In this document: in pieces, positions 23,820 to 34,564 of the stretch
How the letters are laid out: every line of letters starts with the position of its first letter
Position numbering within the stretch: position 1 is the first letter of the stretch
NCBI GenBank assembly: GCA_023053685.1
Contig: JALIGW010000016.1
Location: forward strand, 8,259,001 to 8,323,000
Direction: 5' to 3'
From: Diadophis punctatus similis
Taxonomy: Eukaryota > Chordata > Lepidosauria > Squamata > Dipsadidae
DNA: 64,000 nt
Position numbers and translations under genes: made by a program
The notes under the pieces: model-generated
Seen by the model: only the letters and a program-made list of their open reading frames with translations
Told to the model about the DNA's origin: nothing
The model's database searches: none

Positions 23820-24920
23820 CAACTAGTCCTTAGATTATGACAGCAATTGGGATCAGAATTTTCATCACTAAGTAATGTGGTCGTGAAGTATGACATGTGA
23901 CGGCATTGCTTAGTGACAGCAATCTCTCAGTCCAAGTTGCCATTGCAACCCCCGAAACACATGGGTTATATAGCGGGAAGAGCCAGGAGTCCCAAGCAAG
24001 CAGGCTGGCAGGTGGGAACTCTAAATTATGTGATATGGAGTCTCCTAAACTATTGCAAGAATGGTACTTATGTTAGAATATTCATGACTGGGAGAGCCAT
24101 GTTAACAAGGTTAGCCAATGAATAGGCATAGCAACTGAATCAGCCAATGGGAGCTAACCACTTCTGAGTCTGTGCAGAGTCTCAAAACTAAATACTTAAG
24201 CTTAAGGCTGGGTGTGGCTCCAGTCTCCAATCTCCACTCTGTACTCTCTCACTCTGAACTCTGCTGAAATGAAGCTAACTGTTCTCTGCTACCTGTAACT
24301 GCTTGAAGAAGAATCTATATTGGTATTGTAAAATTTACTTCATCTATATTCTTGTATATTAAGAAGTTAATGAATCCAGCTGAATCAGTCATCTGTGTGT
24401 GCTTCTGGAAATTGATTTTTCTGCAACAAACTTTAATAACTTACTTGCAGGATGGTATGAGGCAGCCTCAATAGAAAGGCCATGTCTTGCATAGGATGGG
24501 TGCACCTGTCAGCAATTGCAGAAAAACCACAAAGGCAATGTGTGTGTGCTGGTGGCCTCTAGGCCTTGTGAGGCAGGAAGTAAGCCTGGGCTTCCCAAGC
24601 CATGGCAGGTTTCTTCATGTTGGTAAGCCCTGTAGCTTGCCAAGGTCTTCTGGGTCACAGCAGGTTTCCACACACTGGTGAGCCCTGTGGCCAGCTGTGA
24701 TCTGCCAAGATCCTCCCCCGAGGCACCCATGTACTCCGTACCACGGACTCTAACAACTTAACCACTTTAACAACCGCAACATTATTTAGCGACCACAACT
24801 ATGAGTGCTGCTCTTGCAGCCATTGCATAAAGCGGACACATGACATCTCTGCTTAATGACTGCTTCACTCAATGACCAAAATTCTGGGCTCAGTTATGGT
24901 TGTAAATTGAGGACTACCTG
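23820..24920. mobile_element. TA-flanked MITE enlarged by a nested LTR
   Basis: The ends CAACTAGTCCTTAGATTATG and TAAATTGAGGACTACCTG are complementary, and TA lies on both sides (23818-23819 and 24921-24922). The outer parts carry CACTAAGTAATGTGGTCGTG and TTAGCGACCACAACTATGAG, typical of the family. Most of the centre is taken by the LTR candidate at 24071-24438. Confidence 0.8.
24071..24438 (+). mobile_element. Probable solo LTR of an endogenous retrovirus or LTR retrotransposon
   Basis: A 368-bp insert begins TGTTAGAATATTCATGACTG and ends CTTTAATA. It is flanked by an exact 5-bp duplication, ACTTA (24066-24070 and 24439-24443). The interior has CCAATGGGAGC (CCAAT-like), a TAAATACTTAAG TATA-like box, and a C/T-rich stretch in which CACTCTGTACTCTCTCACTC is followed by TGAACTC. 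This layout fits an LTR. No internal gag or pol is present. The last two bases are TA, not the usual CA, which lowers confidence. Confidence 0.55.
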
Positions 24921-25242
24921 TACTTTCTTCTTGCAATGGACTTAAGCCCTCTTTGGTTTTTCTTTTATTTTGAACATATACAAATAATGCATTTTGCTGT
25001 TCTTGGTATCTCTTACAAGCTGCAGCTCATTTTTAGCTTTCACCTTCCTAACAGAACTTCTACAATGTCTGGAAATGGACCCATACTCTTTGATTACATC
25101 CTCCCCCTTTTCACTTCCTACACATGCCTCTTTTTCTCTTCATCATTTAAGAGAGTTCTGCCTCTATATTGTCCTCTTTTGATTTCTTCTTCTCATTAAG
25201 ATTTTCTTCTCATTAAGATTGTTTCTAATTGGGCCTCCAATA

Positions 25243-25385
25243 TAACAATATAGCAGAATAAGAGTTGGAAGGGATCTTGGAGGTCTTCTAGTCCAACCCC
25301 CTGCTCAAGCAGACTTTATACCATTTGAGACCAAAAAAATGTCCAATCTCTTCTTAAAAATCTCCAGTGATGAGACTGAAGAGTT
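25243..25385 (-). mobile_element. CR1 3' end, minus strand
   Basis: AGAATAAGAGTTGGAAGGGA, TCTTGGAGGTCTTCTAGTCC and AACCCCCTGCTCAAGCAG are the reverse complement of the CR1 3' UTR. The copy continues into the coding end. Confidence 0.88.
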
Positions 25386-25539
25386 GCTTATATCAGCAGC
25401 CAACATCTCAATCTAACAAGAAAACAAGTCCAGTTGCCATGACTCAACTTTCAGACAGAAGTTGGTTCATAAGGAGAGAGAAAAAATCAGGTTTAAGGAA
25501 AAGATCCTCACCCAACTTGTTCTATCAACTAGCGATATA

Positions 25540-26202
25540 CCATATTTTTCGGAGTATACGCACCTTTTTCCTCCCTAAAAGAGGCTGAAAATTTGGGTGT
25601 GTCTTATACTTCGAATGTAGCTTTTTTGAAGCTTTTTCCCCCAGTCCTAACGAGATGCTAACAATCTTTGCGGCTTCCTATTCCCTCCGAACGTTTTTTC
25701 CAGTCCTAAGTCTTTGCAGGCTTGTTTTCATTCCTACTCTGTCTGAAAAAGTGGTGCTTTTCAGTCCTAACGCGGTTCTGACGATCTTCCTGGCTTGCTG
25801 CATTTATTTTTATTCCTACTCCCTCTGAAGCAGTTTTTCCTGCCCTAAGTCTTTGCAGGCTTGCTTTCATTCCTACTCCCTCTGAAAAAGGCTTTTTCAG
25901 CCCTAACCAGAGGATAAAATAATGTGCTGAAGCTGATCAGAATAAGGACGCTAGCCAGATGAATACCTGGTAGGTAGATTTTTCCCCCCCATTTTCCTCC
26001 CCCAAAACTAAGGTGCGTCTTATACTCCGGTGCATCTTTTTAAAAAAAAAAAAATTTTTTTTTATTTCGTGTATAAACATTAAAAAAGACATACATACAT
26101 AAAAAACGACATTATATGTATATATATACATATAAACTTATATGGTAAATGACTTCACATTTGTTCTCTTTACCGGTGCATCTTATACTCCGAAAAATAC
26201 GG
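25540..26202. mobile_element. TA-inserting MITE (CCATATTTTTCGGAGTATA ends) with repeated interior
   Basis: The ends CCATATTTTTCGGAGTATAC and TTATACTCCGAAAAATACGG are flanked by TA. The interior repeats a module of CAGTCCTAACG, TTTTTCCAGTCCTAAGTC and TTTGCAGGCTTG. The right terminal repeat is interrupted by a retroposed insert at 26039-26172. Confidence 0.85.
26039..26172 (-). mobile_element. Short retroposed insert with 12-bp TSD
   Basis: The duplication CCGGTGCATCTT (26027-26038 and 26173-26184) brackets an A/T-homopolymer-rich insert containing ATACATATAAACTTATATGG. It resembles a truncated L1-like 3' end in minus orientation. The TSD is clear; the source family is inferred. Confidence 0.65.
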
Positions 26203-26209
26203 TATATGA

Positions 26210-27255
26210 GACTCAAAAGGAAAGAAAAAAAGTGTGCCAATCTGATCTGATATTATTTAAGTTTCTGGAAGGTATGTATGCATTTCAGATTCTTCTGATC
26301 AGAGTGAATCAGGATGGGATACAATGCTTTTTCTAAAAGGTAGTTTCAGTGATTAATGATGTGTTTCATTGCTAAGTTCTTTTCAACAGATCATAGTGGT
26401 CTCAAAAAAGAGGCATTGATTGTGTTCCCAATGCAAACTCAGAAGCATCAATTTGAACAACCAAGGAGAAGTGAGTTCTGCATAATAAATAAAGTTTAGG
26501 AAATTAATATCTCATGCTGTAGATTTTCCCATCCTTCCTGAATACTTCTCGCCTTCCGAATTTCAGGCTCCTGGAGCTCTACTTCCTTTCCTCTGAGTTC
26601 ATCAAAATCTACGGTAGTGTGTAGTCCCATATGCAGTTCTATCTCTTTTGGGATCCACTTCCTTGGCCTACCATACTAAACCCAAGGATAACATGATCAC
26701 CTTCAGTTCTTCAATCTTCAACAAATTCCTCCCCAGCCTTCTTTCTTCTACTTCCTGACAAATGAAGTTGTTAGCAAGAAAGGACAAGAATCTGCTGGAC
26801 TTCTGACTCTTGACAGAATTAAGATTCCCAGCAATTGTCAGGATAATTGAAATCTCCCATTATCATTATTGCATGCCTCTTTGAAAAAACTGGTCATCTG
26901 ATGCAGAAAAAAAAAACCTCGTCTGCCTACCCGAGGGCATCTATAATAAACTCCAACAATGGCACTTTACTCTTTTAATCTTACCAAATGCTGTCAACAG
27001 GATATCCGTGCTCTGAATCCTGAACTGCATTTTCTAAGTGTTTTTCTAAGGAAGACATTTCTACAAAGTTCTTAGTTTTATATTAAATGACGTTTTAGAG
27101 ATATAGATAGCTCCCCTTTATAGCTGATGCTTTTTAAGGAAAAACACAAAAAGGAAAATAGAAGTCATCTGGATTTGGAAATATTAAAAGGGGTTATAAA
27201 AGCAGTCACTATTTGTCAACTATAGCATGCCACTTAAAGAAAACAAAGCCAACAG
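26210..27255. other. Intronic sequence, nothing firmly recognised
   Basis: No element ends, tandem arrays or exons were recognised. Confidence 0.45.
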
Positions 27256-27258
27256 CAA

Positions 27259-27373
27259 GAATAGCAATAACACTTAGCAATAGCGCTTAGACTTATATAC
27301 CACGTCATACTACTTTACAGGCCTCTAAGTGGTTTACAGAGTCAGCATATTGCCCCCAACAATCTGGGTCCCC
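27259..27373 (-). mobile_element. SINE fragment, minus strand
   Basis: AATAGCGCTTAGACTTATAT, TTTACAGAGTCAGCATATTG and AACAATCTGGGTCC identify the 3' half of the 726-970 family. The tRNA head is missing. Confidence 0.85.
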
Positions 27374-27379
27374 AGAATG

Positions 27380-28355
27380 AGCTAATAATAAAAACAACTG
27401 ATGAAGGAAAATAAATATCACTATGGATGTGAAGATCTGGAATTCAGTATATTTTATATCAATAAAAACAAAATTAATTACAAAATTATATTTCTGTGTG
27501 CTTTTAATACCTTATATTAGATTAAGCTGGAAGTTGAAAAAAAATAACCAGAAGAAGGCATGTCATGAAGTAAACTTCATAGACACATTCAAGGAGACAC
27601 AAGGAACCAATTACTTTTCTCTGATCCTCATTTAGTAAAATCTAGTATTCTGTCTCCTATCTTTAATTTCTCCTCTCTGAATATTAGGCCCCTAACGCTA
27701 TAATTTGGAATTATTTAGGCAACTACATACGGTAACAGAATGTTTCAAATCTCTTCCGTACCCTAACTCCTTAATATATTTACCCTTACTACATTGCCAT
27801 TCTTCTACCGAACTGTTGGAACCATTAATGGGTAAGCATTGCTTCTATTTAGGTTTTTGAAAGAAAACATACAAAGGTGGAAAAATCTTTCATGCTGTGA
27901 TCAAAATTACTGGAAAATTAGAAAGTGGAAAGTGGAAAATTAATGTTGAACTAGCTAAGATATTAGATCAATTCACCATGGCAATTTGGATAGGCTTATT
28001 TTTCAATTCAATATATCGTAATAATATTTTACTACCAATAAATGACTTGTTATATTTAAGCAAATTTATCATTTCACAGCATTTTCCAACTTCCCTTGTC
28101 AAAAAAGCTTAGGCCTGTAATATTTTTAACTCAAGTTCAATCTTATTTCACTCCCTATTTTTGTACATATTCTGCCTTCATCAGCTTACAAATAACGTTC
28201 TCAAAAGAACTGCTGTTCCACTAAATGTTCTTACACAGCTTGAGAAAACATTTTGAAAAAGTTAAAATATTTTTTTTTACTTTATCAGAGGTAAAAATAC
28301 AAGCTGATTATTTCAATTAACTAACAACCATTTTTTAATGAGATAGACAGACAGA
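27380..28355. other. AT-rich intronic sequence, nothing recognised
   Basis: No element or exon was recognised. Confidence 0.5.
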
Positions 28356-28362
28356 ACGAGTA

Positions 28363-28963
28363 CCATATTTTTCAGAGTATAAGACGCATCTTTTTCCTCC
28401 CTAAAAGAGACTGAAAATTTGGGTGCTTTATACTCTGAATGTAGCTTTTTTGAAGCTTTTTTCCCAGCCTGCAAGCTGCTAACGATCTTGCAGGCTTTTT
28501 CATTGTTACTCTCTCTGAAGAATGTTTTTCCAGCCCTAAATCTTTGCAGGCTTTTTTCATTGCTGTACTTGCTCCGAATAAGTTTGTTTCCAGCCCTAAT
28601 GAGGTGCTAACAGTCTTCCCAGCTCTTACTGGCTTGCTGGCTCTTTCATTGTTACTCTCTCCGAATAAGGTTTTTTTAAGCCCTAAGTCTTTGCAGGCAT
28701 TTTTTCATTGCTCTACTTGCTCCGAATAAGTTTGTTTCCAGCCGTAACGAGGTGCTAACAGTCTTCCCAGTTCTTACTGGCTTGCTGGCTCTTTCATTGT
28801 TACTCTCTCCGAATAAGGTTTTTTTAAGCCCTGACCAGGGGATAAAATAATATGCTGAAGCTGACCAGACTAAAGACGCTAACCAGATGAATACCTGGTA
28901 GGCAGATTTCCCCCAAAATCCTCCCAAAAAACTAAGGTGCGTCTTATACTCCAAAAAATATGG
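28363..28963. mobile_element. TA-inserting MITE with 148-bp internal tandem duplication
   Basis: The ends CCATATTTTTCAGAGTATAA and TTATACTCCAAAAAATATGG are flanked by TA. A module from GCTCCGAATAAGTTTGTTTC through the GCTCTTTCATTGTTACTCTC segment is repeated at 28571 and 28719 (period 148 bp) with few differences. Confidence 0.88.
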
Positions 28964-29469
28964 TAAGTCCGAAATGGGTTAATCAGCCAGACTACTGGAC
29001 AGATAATATTTTAGGCAAAGTTAAACTACTCTCATGTGAAAAGAAAAATTGGAATCAGAAGGACATTTTGCCACTGATTCACATACTTAAAACTTAAGGA
29101 AAATTTTACTTTAGACAAGAAAAGTTATGGGTCTGAATTTGCAAAAAAATACTAAGTTGTATTGTATGCTCATGGTGAACATGTTATTGCTATGGTTTAC
29201 ACAATATTGTTAAAACTGAATTTGGAAAATGAATACATGAAATGGTGTATATAGTTCAGCAGACAAGGAACTTTGGATACAATATAATGCTTGAGCAAAG
29301 GAAAATATGTACTGTAGTTGAACCATTTAAAATTAATATTGAATTTGAAAGGATTTTTTTAAATAAAATGATAAATCACTGTATTTAACACTTAATAAGT
29401 TGTCAAAGATGTATAAAGATATTTCAATCGTATGATGGAAATTTAATTTTAAAGAAGATAGTTTTTGTA

Positions 29470-29838
29470 CCATATTTTTCGCTCCATAAGATGCTTCTGA
29501 CCATAAGACGCACCTAGGAGGAGGAATACAAGAAAAAAAATCTGCCTCTACCTCCCAACATCCATCTGGCTAGTGTCCTTGCAGCAAAGAAGCAAACATC
29601 CTGCCTCCTCTGTGTCCGCTGCCTCCGCCGGGGAACGCTTGAGCCTTAGCCTCTGAGCAGTTGATCGGCAGTTGGATCGGCCTCCCAGAATACAGCCGAT
29701 CAGCTGTTCCAGGCGGCGGGGATTGCTGCCGCCATTTGCTGCTGCTGCCTGTCACCCATATTCGCTCCATAAGACGCACAGACATTTCCACCCACTTTTG
29801 GGAGGAAAAGGGTGCGTCTTATGGAGCGAAAAATATGG
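29470..29838. mobile_element. TA-inserting MITE (CGCTCCATAAGACGC subfamily)
   Basis: The ends CCATATTTTTCGCTCCATAA and TTATGGAGCGAAAAATATGG are flanked by TA. An internal copy of the end (TTCGCTCCATAAGACGCACA) lies at 29760. The GC-rich middle contains CCGATCAGCTGTTCC. Confidence 0.88.
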
Positions 29839-29919
29839 TAATTTTTGATGGACTTGTGGTAAAGCAAAGAAATAGTGGGCCCAGATTCATGTCATAATTC
29901 AGAAGATTCGTGAAACCAA

Positions 29920-30445
29920 TATAAAATTGAAAGCTGAAGTTTTTCTCTTAGGATTTTTGGACAAGGAATTGGAAAAAAAGATCTTTGTTGAAAAAAAGAA
30001 CTTTGTTATTGTTTATGTTGACTTCCGCAAGAATATGTACAGAAATGGAAAGCTACATCAATCCCCACAACATAATAGATGGAAAAGCTAGCAGAGATGG
30101 CAAAATTGATTATTTTAATTAGTGAAAATAATATATCGAGTCTTGTCTCTACTTGGAAACCGCTTCTGGATTGTGCTCGAGACAGAGAGAAATGAACTCT
30201 TGATTGTGAGTTTGTTCCGATTAATCTATTGTATTGATGGCTAGTACTTGTTTGGCTAAAGTAAAAGTTGAGGCTGTGATTCTATCTTGTACTTCACTGT
30301 ACTGAAAAATTTTTGGAAGTCAATGCTATTTTTTCTTTCCTCCTTTGCAATTTGCTTTACCCTTTCTTTCCCTTTCCCATTTTCCTGTTATCTTTATTTT
30401 CATTGTATTTTATATCATGATAGTCAATACAATTCTTGAAAAAAA
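29920..30445 (+). mobile_element. L1 LINE 3' fragment (end of ORF2 and 3' UTR)
   Basis: Two reading-frame pieces match the C-terminal end of L1 ORF2: AEVFLLGFLDKELEKKIFVE at about 29926 onward and AEMAKLIILISENN, then STWKPLLD, at 30091-30195. They are joined by frameshifts. A short 3' UTR follows, ending in an A-run near 30438. It is long dead. Confidence 0.8.
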
Positions 30446-30449
30446 AATT

Positions 30450-33400
30450 GAAATGGTTTATTCAGACCTTACCAAAAACATGTCAAATGATATTCCCATT
30501 ATTCCTGAATTTTTCCGACCTGGAAATAGCCGTAATATAAATTCAAGCCATTTTGAACGTAGAACAATTCTGGAATAGTCAGAACAGCACTGGAACGCTT
30601 CCAATAATGCCAGAACAGCTATTTTAGAATCAAAACAGCAAATGGGGCTTAAAATAAGATTTTCTGAAATCTCAAAAAAAATGAAATAGCAAAACCATTG
30701 GTCAAAATGATGAACATTCTGCAAAAATTCTCAGCAATTACTGATGATTTACTATCTGAAGTTTAAAAGCTGGTGGCTGCTGCTGCATAAAATTAGGTTT
30801 CTTTCTGCTTTGTAACATTTAAAAATTATTTTTATCAGACTGCATGACCAACACATAAACCAATAATTCATTTCTTCCCTAAAATACAACATGAACTCTA
30901 CTTTTTTTCCTTTCCTTGTCAGTGTCAAAGAAACTGTTTTTCATCGGGTATTTATGTTTTACGGTAATCTTTTTTTTCTTATATTATTTTATAACTTCAT
31001 TTCTACATGTTATTCATAATTACATTTTATCCTTGTCTCAATAAACAATTTTATCATGCTTATGTAATACTAAATTAATCGAACATCATCTATCATCAAA
31101 CTTATATTCAAAAATATTACTTTTCTTTTTTTCCCCATACAAAACGTATTTAAAAGTTATTTTCAATCTTCATCTTTTCTATTATCAGGCTTATATTCAG
31201 AAATATTACTACTAATTTATACCTTTTTATTTTTCCTTTATCCCTTCTCTTTTACCCTGCCTCCCCCATATTTCGTTTAGCTCTCTCTTTTCTATCTTTA
31301 ATTTCTTTTCTTTTTTTACTATGGTCTCTATCTTTCTCTCTTCTCTTTCTCCCTTTTTGTTGTATAATATTGCTTATATTTCTCATGATTTCTTTCTGGG
31401 GAGATGGGAAAAGTGTAGTCATAGTCTTCTTTTTGTATTTTATCACAATAGTGAAAGCGTTCCATTTAAGAATTTGCTATTTTGATTCAGTTGTCAGTTG
31501 ACACCAGTGTAATAACTTGTTTTTGCTATTTAGAAATCCAGTTTTTCCTCATTAGAGATGGGAATATTAAATGTTAATCTTTTTAACTGAATTCAGATTT
31601 GAATTATTTCTCGTACCATTTTGAAAAACATCTCTGACCGGAACGGTCACGTTTTATTAGCAAAAATGTAATTAATCAGGATTTATTGTTTTTGTACCGA
31701 AATAAATATTTTCTATTAGACTTTTAATCTCGGTTTTATTTTAACTGTCTGAATTCCAAGAGAAAGATCCAAATCGACTCTATGAGATTTATTCTCATTC
31801 TCACATGGCAGCATTCAGACGAATGCTTCCCTTAACACTACTCCATTTTAATTGGGGGGAAAACATAGTCACTAACAATATGTATTTCAGTTCAGTGGGA
31901 AAAACGGCAGAATCATATTTTCAACTATTCAAATAATAAATCACCCAGCCATAAAATTTCCATATTCTTGTAGAATTTTTATAAGAGGAAGAATAGAAGT
32001 GCCTTAGCAATCCTTGAATAATAATTAATAAGTTATAAGCATCATACGTATCCACCCGGACCACTGCATTTTTATCGTCTCATTTTCAATGACAGCATGC
32101 ATAATTATATATCAACAATCTCACATATGTATTATAAAACCACCATCAGAAGAACCAATGAACCCAAATCTGTTCCTCCTACGTGATACTTAAGCTTCAT
32201 TTTACTCCCCTCAAAATCAGAATCTTTTAGCGTTCCGTTATTTTTTTAAAAAGAAAAATATAAAAAGAAGAAAGAATAAGATTTTAGAGAAATACGAAAG
32301 ACTGCTGAGATTTTGCCCTGTAACTTTCACAAACTCAGTATTGTGACAGGTTTGGAAGGATTATTTAAATCATCACATTTCCCTTATTATAGAAAAATGA
32401 AGTCAGTTAATCATTGCAATCTATCAGCAAAATATCCAAGACATCCTCTCCTTTTTTAGATGTGGGGATGATACTAACATAAACAATTTGGAGAAATATT
32501 TTTACCTGGATTTCCAAAACTAAAAATAACTGCCAATTGCTAATGAGTAAATATTACCAGAAAGATCATGATAGGCTTGGGGAGGGGGGCAGACCACGGG
32601 GGGGGCGAACAGTTTGGACAACATGAAATTGTCTCTTCAATTATAGCAATTTCAAACATATTTCTGCCACGTTTGTATCTAGTAGATTTACCTCAGAAAC
32701 AAGATATACTAACCATTTCCCAAATGAAAAAAGAGTAAGAAAAATGACAACCAAAGTCCACTAAGATTTGTACCTGTTTTAGAAAAATCCTCCCAACTTA
32801 TTAAGTCTTGCAAATAGCCAAACCATGTCCTTGAAATCAGGATCCAAGTATGTAAGAGTGTAAGAGGGTTACACCTATATTTCATTATTGGTCTCTAGCA
32901 ACCTGACATTTAAAATATGCTGCCTGAGATACTGAAAGTAGTAAGCCACCGTTGGGATATGTAATCACTGATAGCCCAATTTTCCATGAACTGTCTAGTC
33001 TCCTTTAAAAACCACTTAAACTGGAGCTATCTTCTTTCCTTCCCCGAGAGGTCATCACTACATTTCTTTATAGTAACATCATTTCCAAGTGTGCTGCTTG
33101 GTTTCCAATAGTTTTAACATGGTCAATAGGCAATTTTCAAAAGTGTTTTGAAAGCAAGGCTTGTACTGTATTTCACAACAAATTTTAAAAGACTCTGTCG
33201 CAGTTGTGATCCACCTCATCTCTTCATCTCCTGGCACTTAAACCTGTGGAGAATTGTTGTCCTGCGGTGGCCTTATGAGGAGCAACTATCCAGAGCGCAT
33301 GTGGGCAATATTCCGTCCTTTCCTTATCTGGAAAATTTCCAGGAAACCGATCTTCCTTGGGTGCTGTGGGGGTTATCACAGTCACTTTTGTGAACATGAA

Positions 33401-33560
33401 CACATCTTTGGTTCACAATACCTCACCTAGAAATCCCCTTATTGACTTTACATTTAAATTTGCTTGGTTCACTTTCATTCTAGTCCAATGCCTGAGTGAA
33501 GAGCTGGGTCTGTTGGTGAGAGGTAGAAGCCCTTTGAATCTCCAAACTTCCATCAGGTGG
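30450..33560. other. AT-rich intronic sequence; possible L1 3' UTR remains at 31000-31440
   Basis: The stretch 31000-31440 is T-rich with two similar TTATATTCARAAATATTACT segments about 80 bp apart, as in minus-oriented L1 3' UTRs. No coding motif is present. A lysine-rich minus-strand frame at 31252-31446 comes from the pyrimidine-rich composition. Nothing else was recognised. Confidence 0.4.
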
Positions 33561-33572
33561 CAATAGTTAAGG

Positions 33573-34234
33573 CAGTGTTTCTCAAATAGTGGGGTGGGCC
33601 CCCCTGGGGGGGCGCGAGCAATGCCAGGGGGGAGCATGTGACCCCGGTGAACATGTGTGGTCCCTCTCGATTGATTCCTCCAGACGGGGAGTGTTTTCAC
33701 AGTTCCACACTGCTCCGAGCCCGGAAGAGAAGGCGGCCAGGCGGGGTGGCTGCGTGAGTTCTTGTTGTTCTCGGCGGGCGCCGTGGTAGCCATGAACGGC
33801 GTGGCGAACCTGCTGCTGGACAAGGAAGAGCATCCTCTGCAGCTGGGCAAAAGCTTCAAACGGCACCCTAAAGCCTCCTTCAACACCATTCGCTGTGAGT
33901 GCCCGGCAGAGGCGGCGCTTATGAGCCAGGCCGGCGACCCCAAAACATCGGCTTGATTAAGCTGGCCTGGCCCCGTGTCAAAAGAGGGCCCTAACCACGG
34001 TAGCCTATGCCTGCCTAACCGAAAACAGGCTCCACTGAGTTCAGTGTGACTTACTCCCAGGTAAGTGGGTAGAGCAGCCTTCCCCAGCCAATAGTTTGCT
34101 TGCAGCTTATAATAAGTAAAATAATATATATTAACACTAAAATTCCATTGGGGCCCAGATCGGAGAGTTGGGGGGGCGCGAAATGTTTACTTCTTCCTAC
34201 AAAGGGCGTAACAGAAAATAATTGAGAAGCACTG
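33573..34234. mobile_element. hAT non-autonomous element carrying a captured EAF1 exon
   Basis: The ends CAGTGTTTCTCAAATAGTGG and ATAATTGAGAAGCACTG are inverted repeats of the Charlie-like hAT type. They are flanked by the exact 8-bp TSD AGTTAAGG (33565-33572 and 34235-34242). Subterminal parts are G/C homopolymer-rich (CCCCCCTGGGGGGGCGCG on the left; TTGGGGGGGCGCGAAATG on the right). The 662-bp element has no transposase. Its middle third is unrelated to the ends and contains a sequence like the first coding exon of EAF1 with its donor and flanking non-coding DNA. Confidence 0.9.
33792..33894 (+). pseudogene. EAF1: EAF1 first-coding-exon fragment captured in a transposon
   Basis: From the ATG at 33792 the frame reads MNGVANLLLDKEEHPLQLGK, then SFKRHPKASFNTIR, followed by T and a donor-like GTGAGT at 33895. 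EAF1 (ELL-associated factor 1, a partner of the ELL elongation factor) begins MNG-AN-LLD-EEH and continues LGxSF, then P-ASF-TIR, and its first coding exon ends at this place as I remember it. About two thirds of the 34 positions agree with my recollection of the human protein. Upstream GC-rich DNA may be the EAF1 5' UTR. Downstream codons run past the donor into what looks like intron, to a stop at 33954. It cannot make EAF1 alone. Retention of the splice donor points to DNA-level capture, not retroposition. EAF2 is a weaker match. Confidence 0.78.
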
Positions 34235-34289
34235 AGTTAAGGGAAGGCGAGCGCAGCCACCATATCTGAGCTGGTGGGACTGACACATA

Positions 34290-34560
34290 TACTCAGAGAG
34301 ATGCAGTCTTGCAAATAACCAGGCTTCATGGCATGTAGGGCTTTAAAGGTAGTAACCAGCACCTTGGATTGCATCCAGAAAGCAACTGGAAGCCAGTGTA
34401 ACATGGGCAAAATGCAAAGTGCTTAAAATTGTATGCATCACTGCATGCTGACCTAATTGTAACTTTTGGGTAGTCTTCAAACGCAGGCACCACGTAAAGC
34501 ACATTACAATAATTTAGTCAAGACGTAACTAAGGTGTGAGTGATGGTGAGTAGGGTCTCC
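34290..34560 (+). mobile_element. LINE-like fragment, clade undetermined
   Basis: CATGTAGGGCTTTAAAGGTA, ACCAGCACCTTGGATTGCAT, GGAAGCCAGTGTAAC and ACGTAAAGCACATTACAATA form a string I recognise from non-LTR retroposon remains in reptiles and mammals. There is no intact frame. Confidence 0.5.
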
Positions 34561-34564
34561 CAGT

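Noticed and set aside
28170..28200. Possible ADEG-like codons resembling a DDX10 motif
   Set aside because: Flanking codons do not match and no coding context was found.
28571..28866. CRISPR-like or satellite array
   Set aside because: There are only two 148-bp copies, inside a MITE with clear ends. No CRISPR-type short repeats were found anywhere in the window.
31252..31446. Lys/Arg-rich minus-strand frame considered as the basic C-terminal exon of DDX10
   Set aside because: It is a by-product of a T/C-rich stretch. No DDX10 residues such as a KKITF or DEG motif and no clear splice pair were seen.
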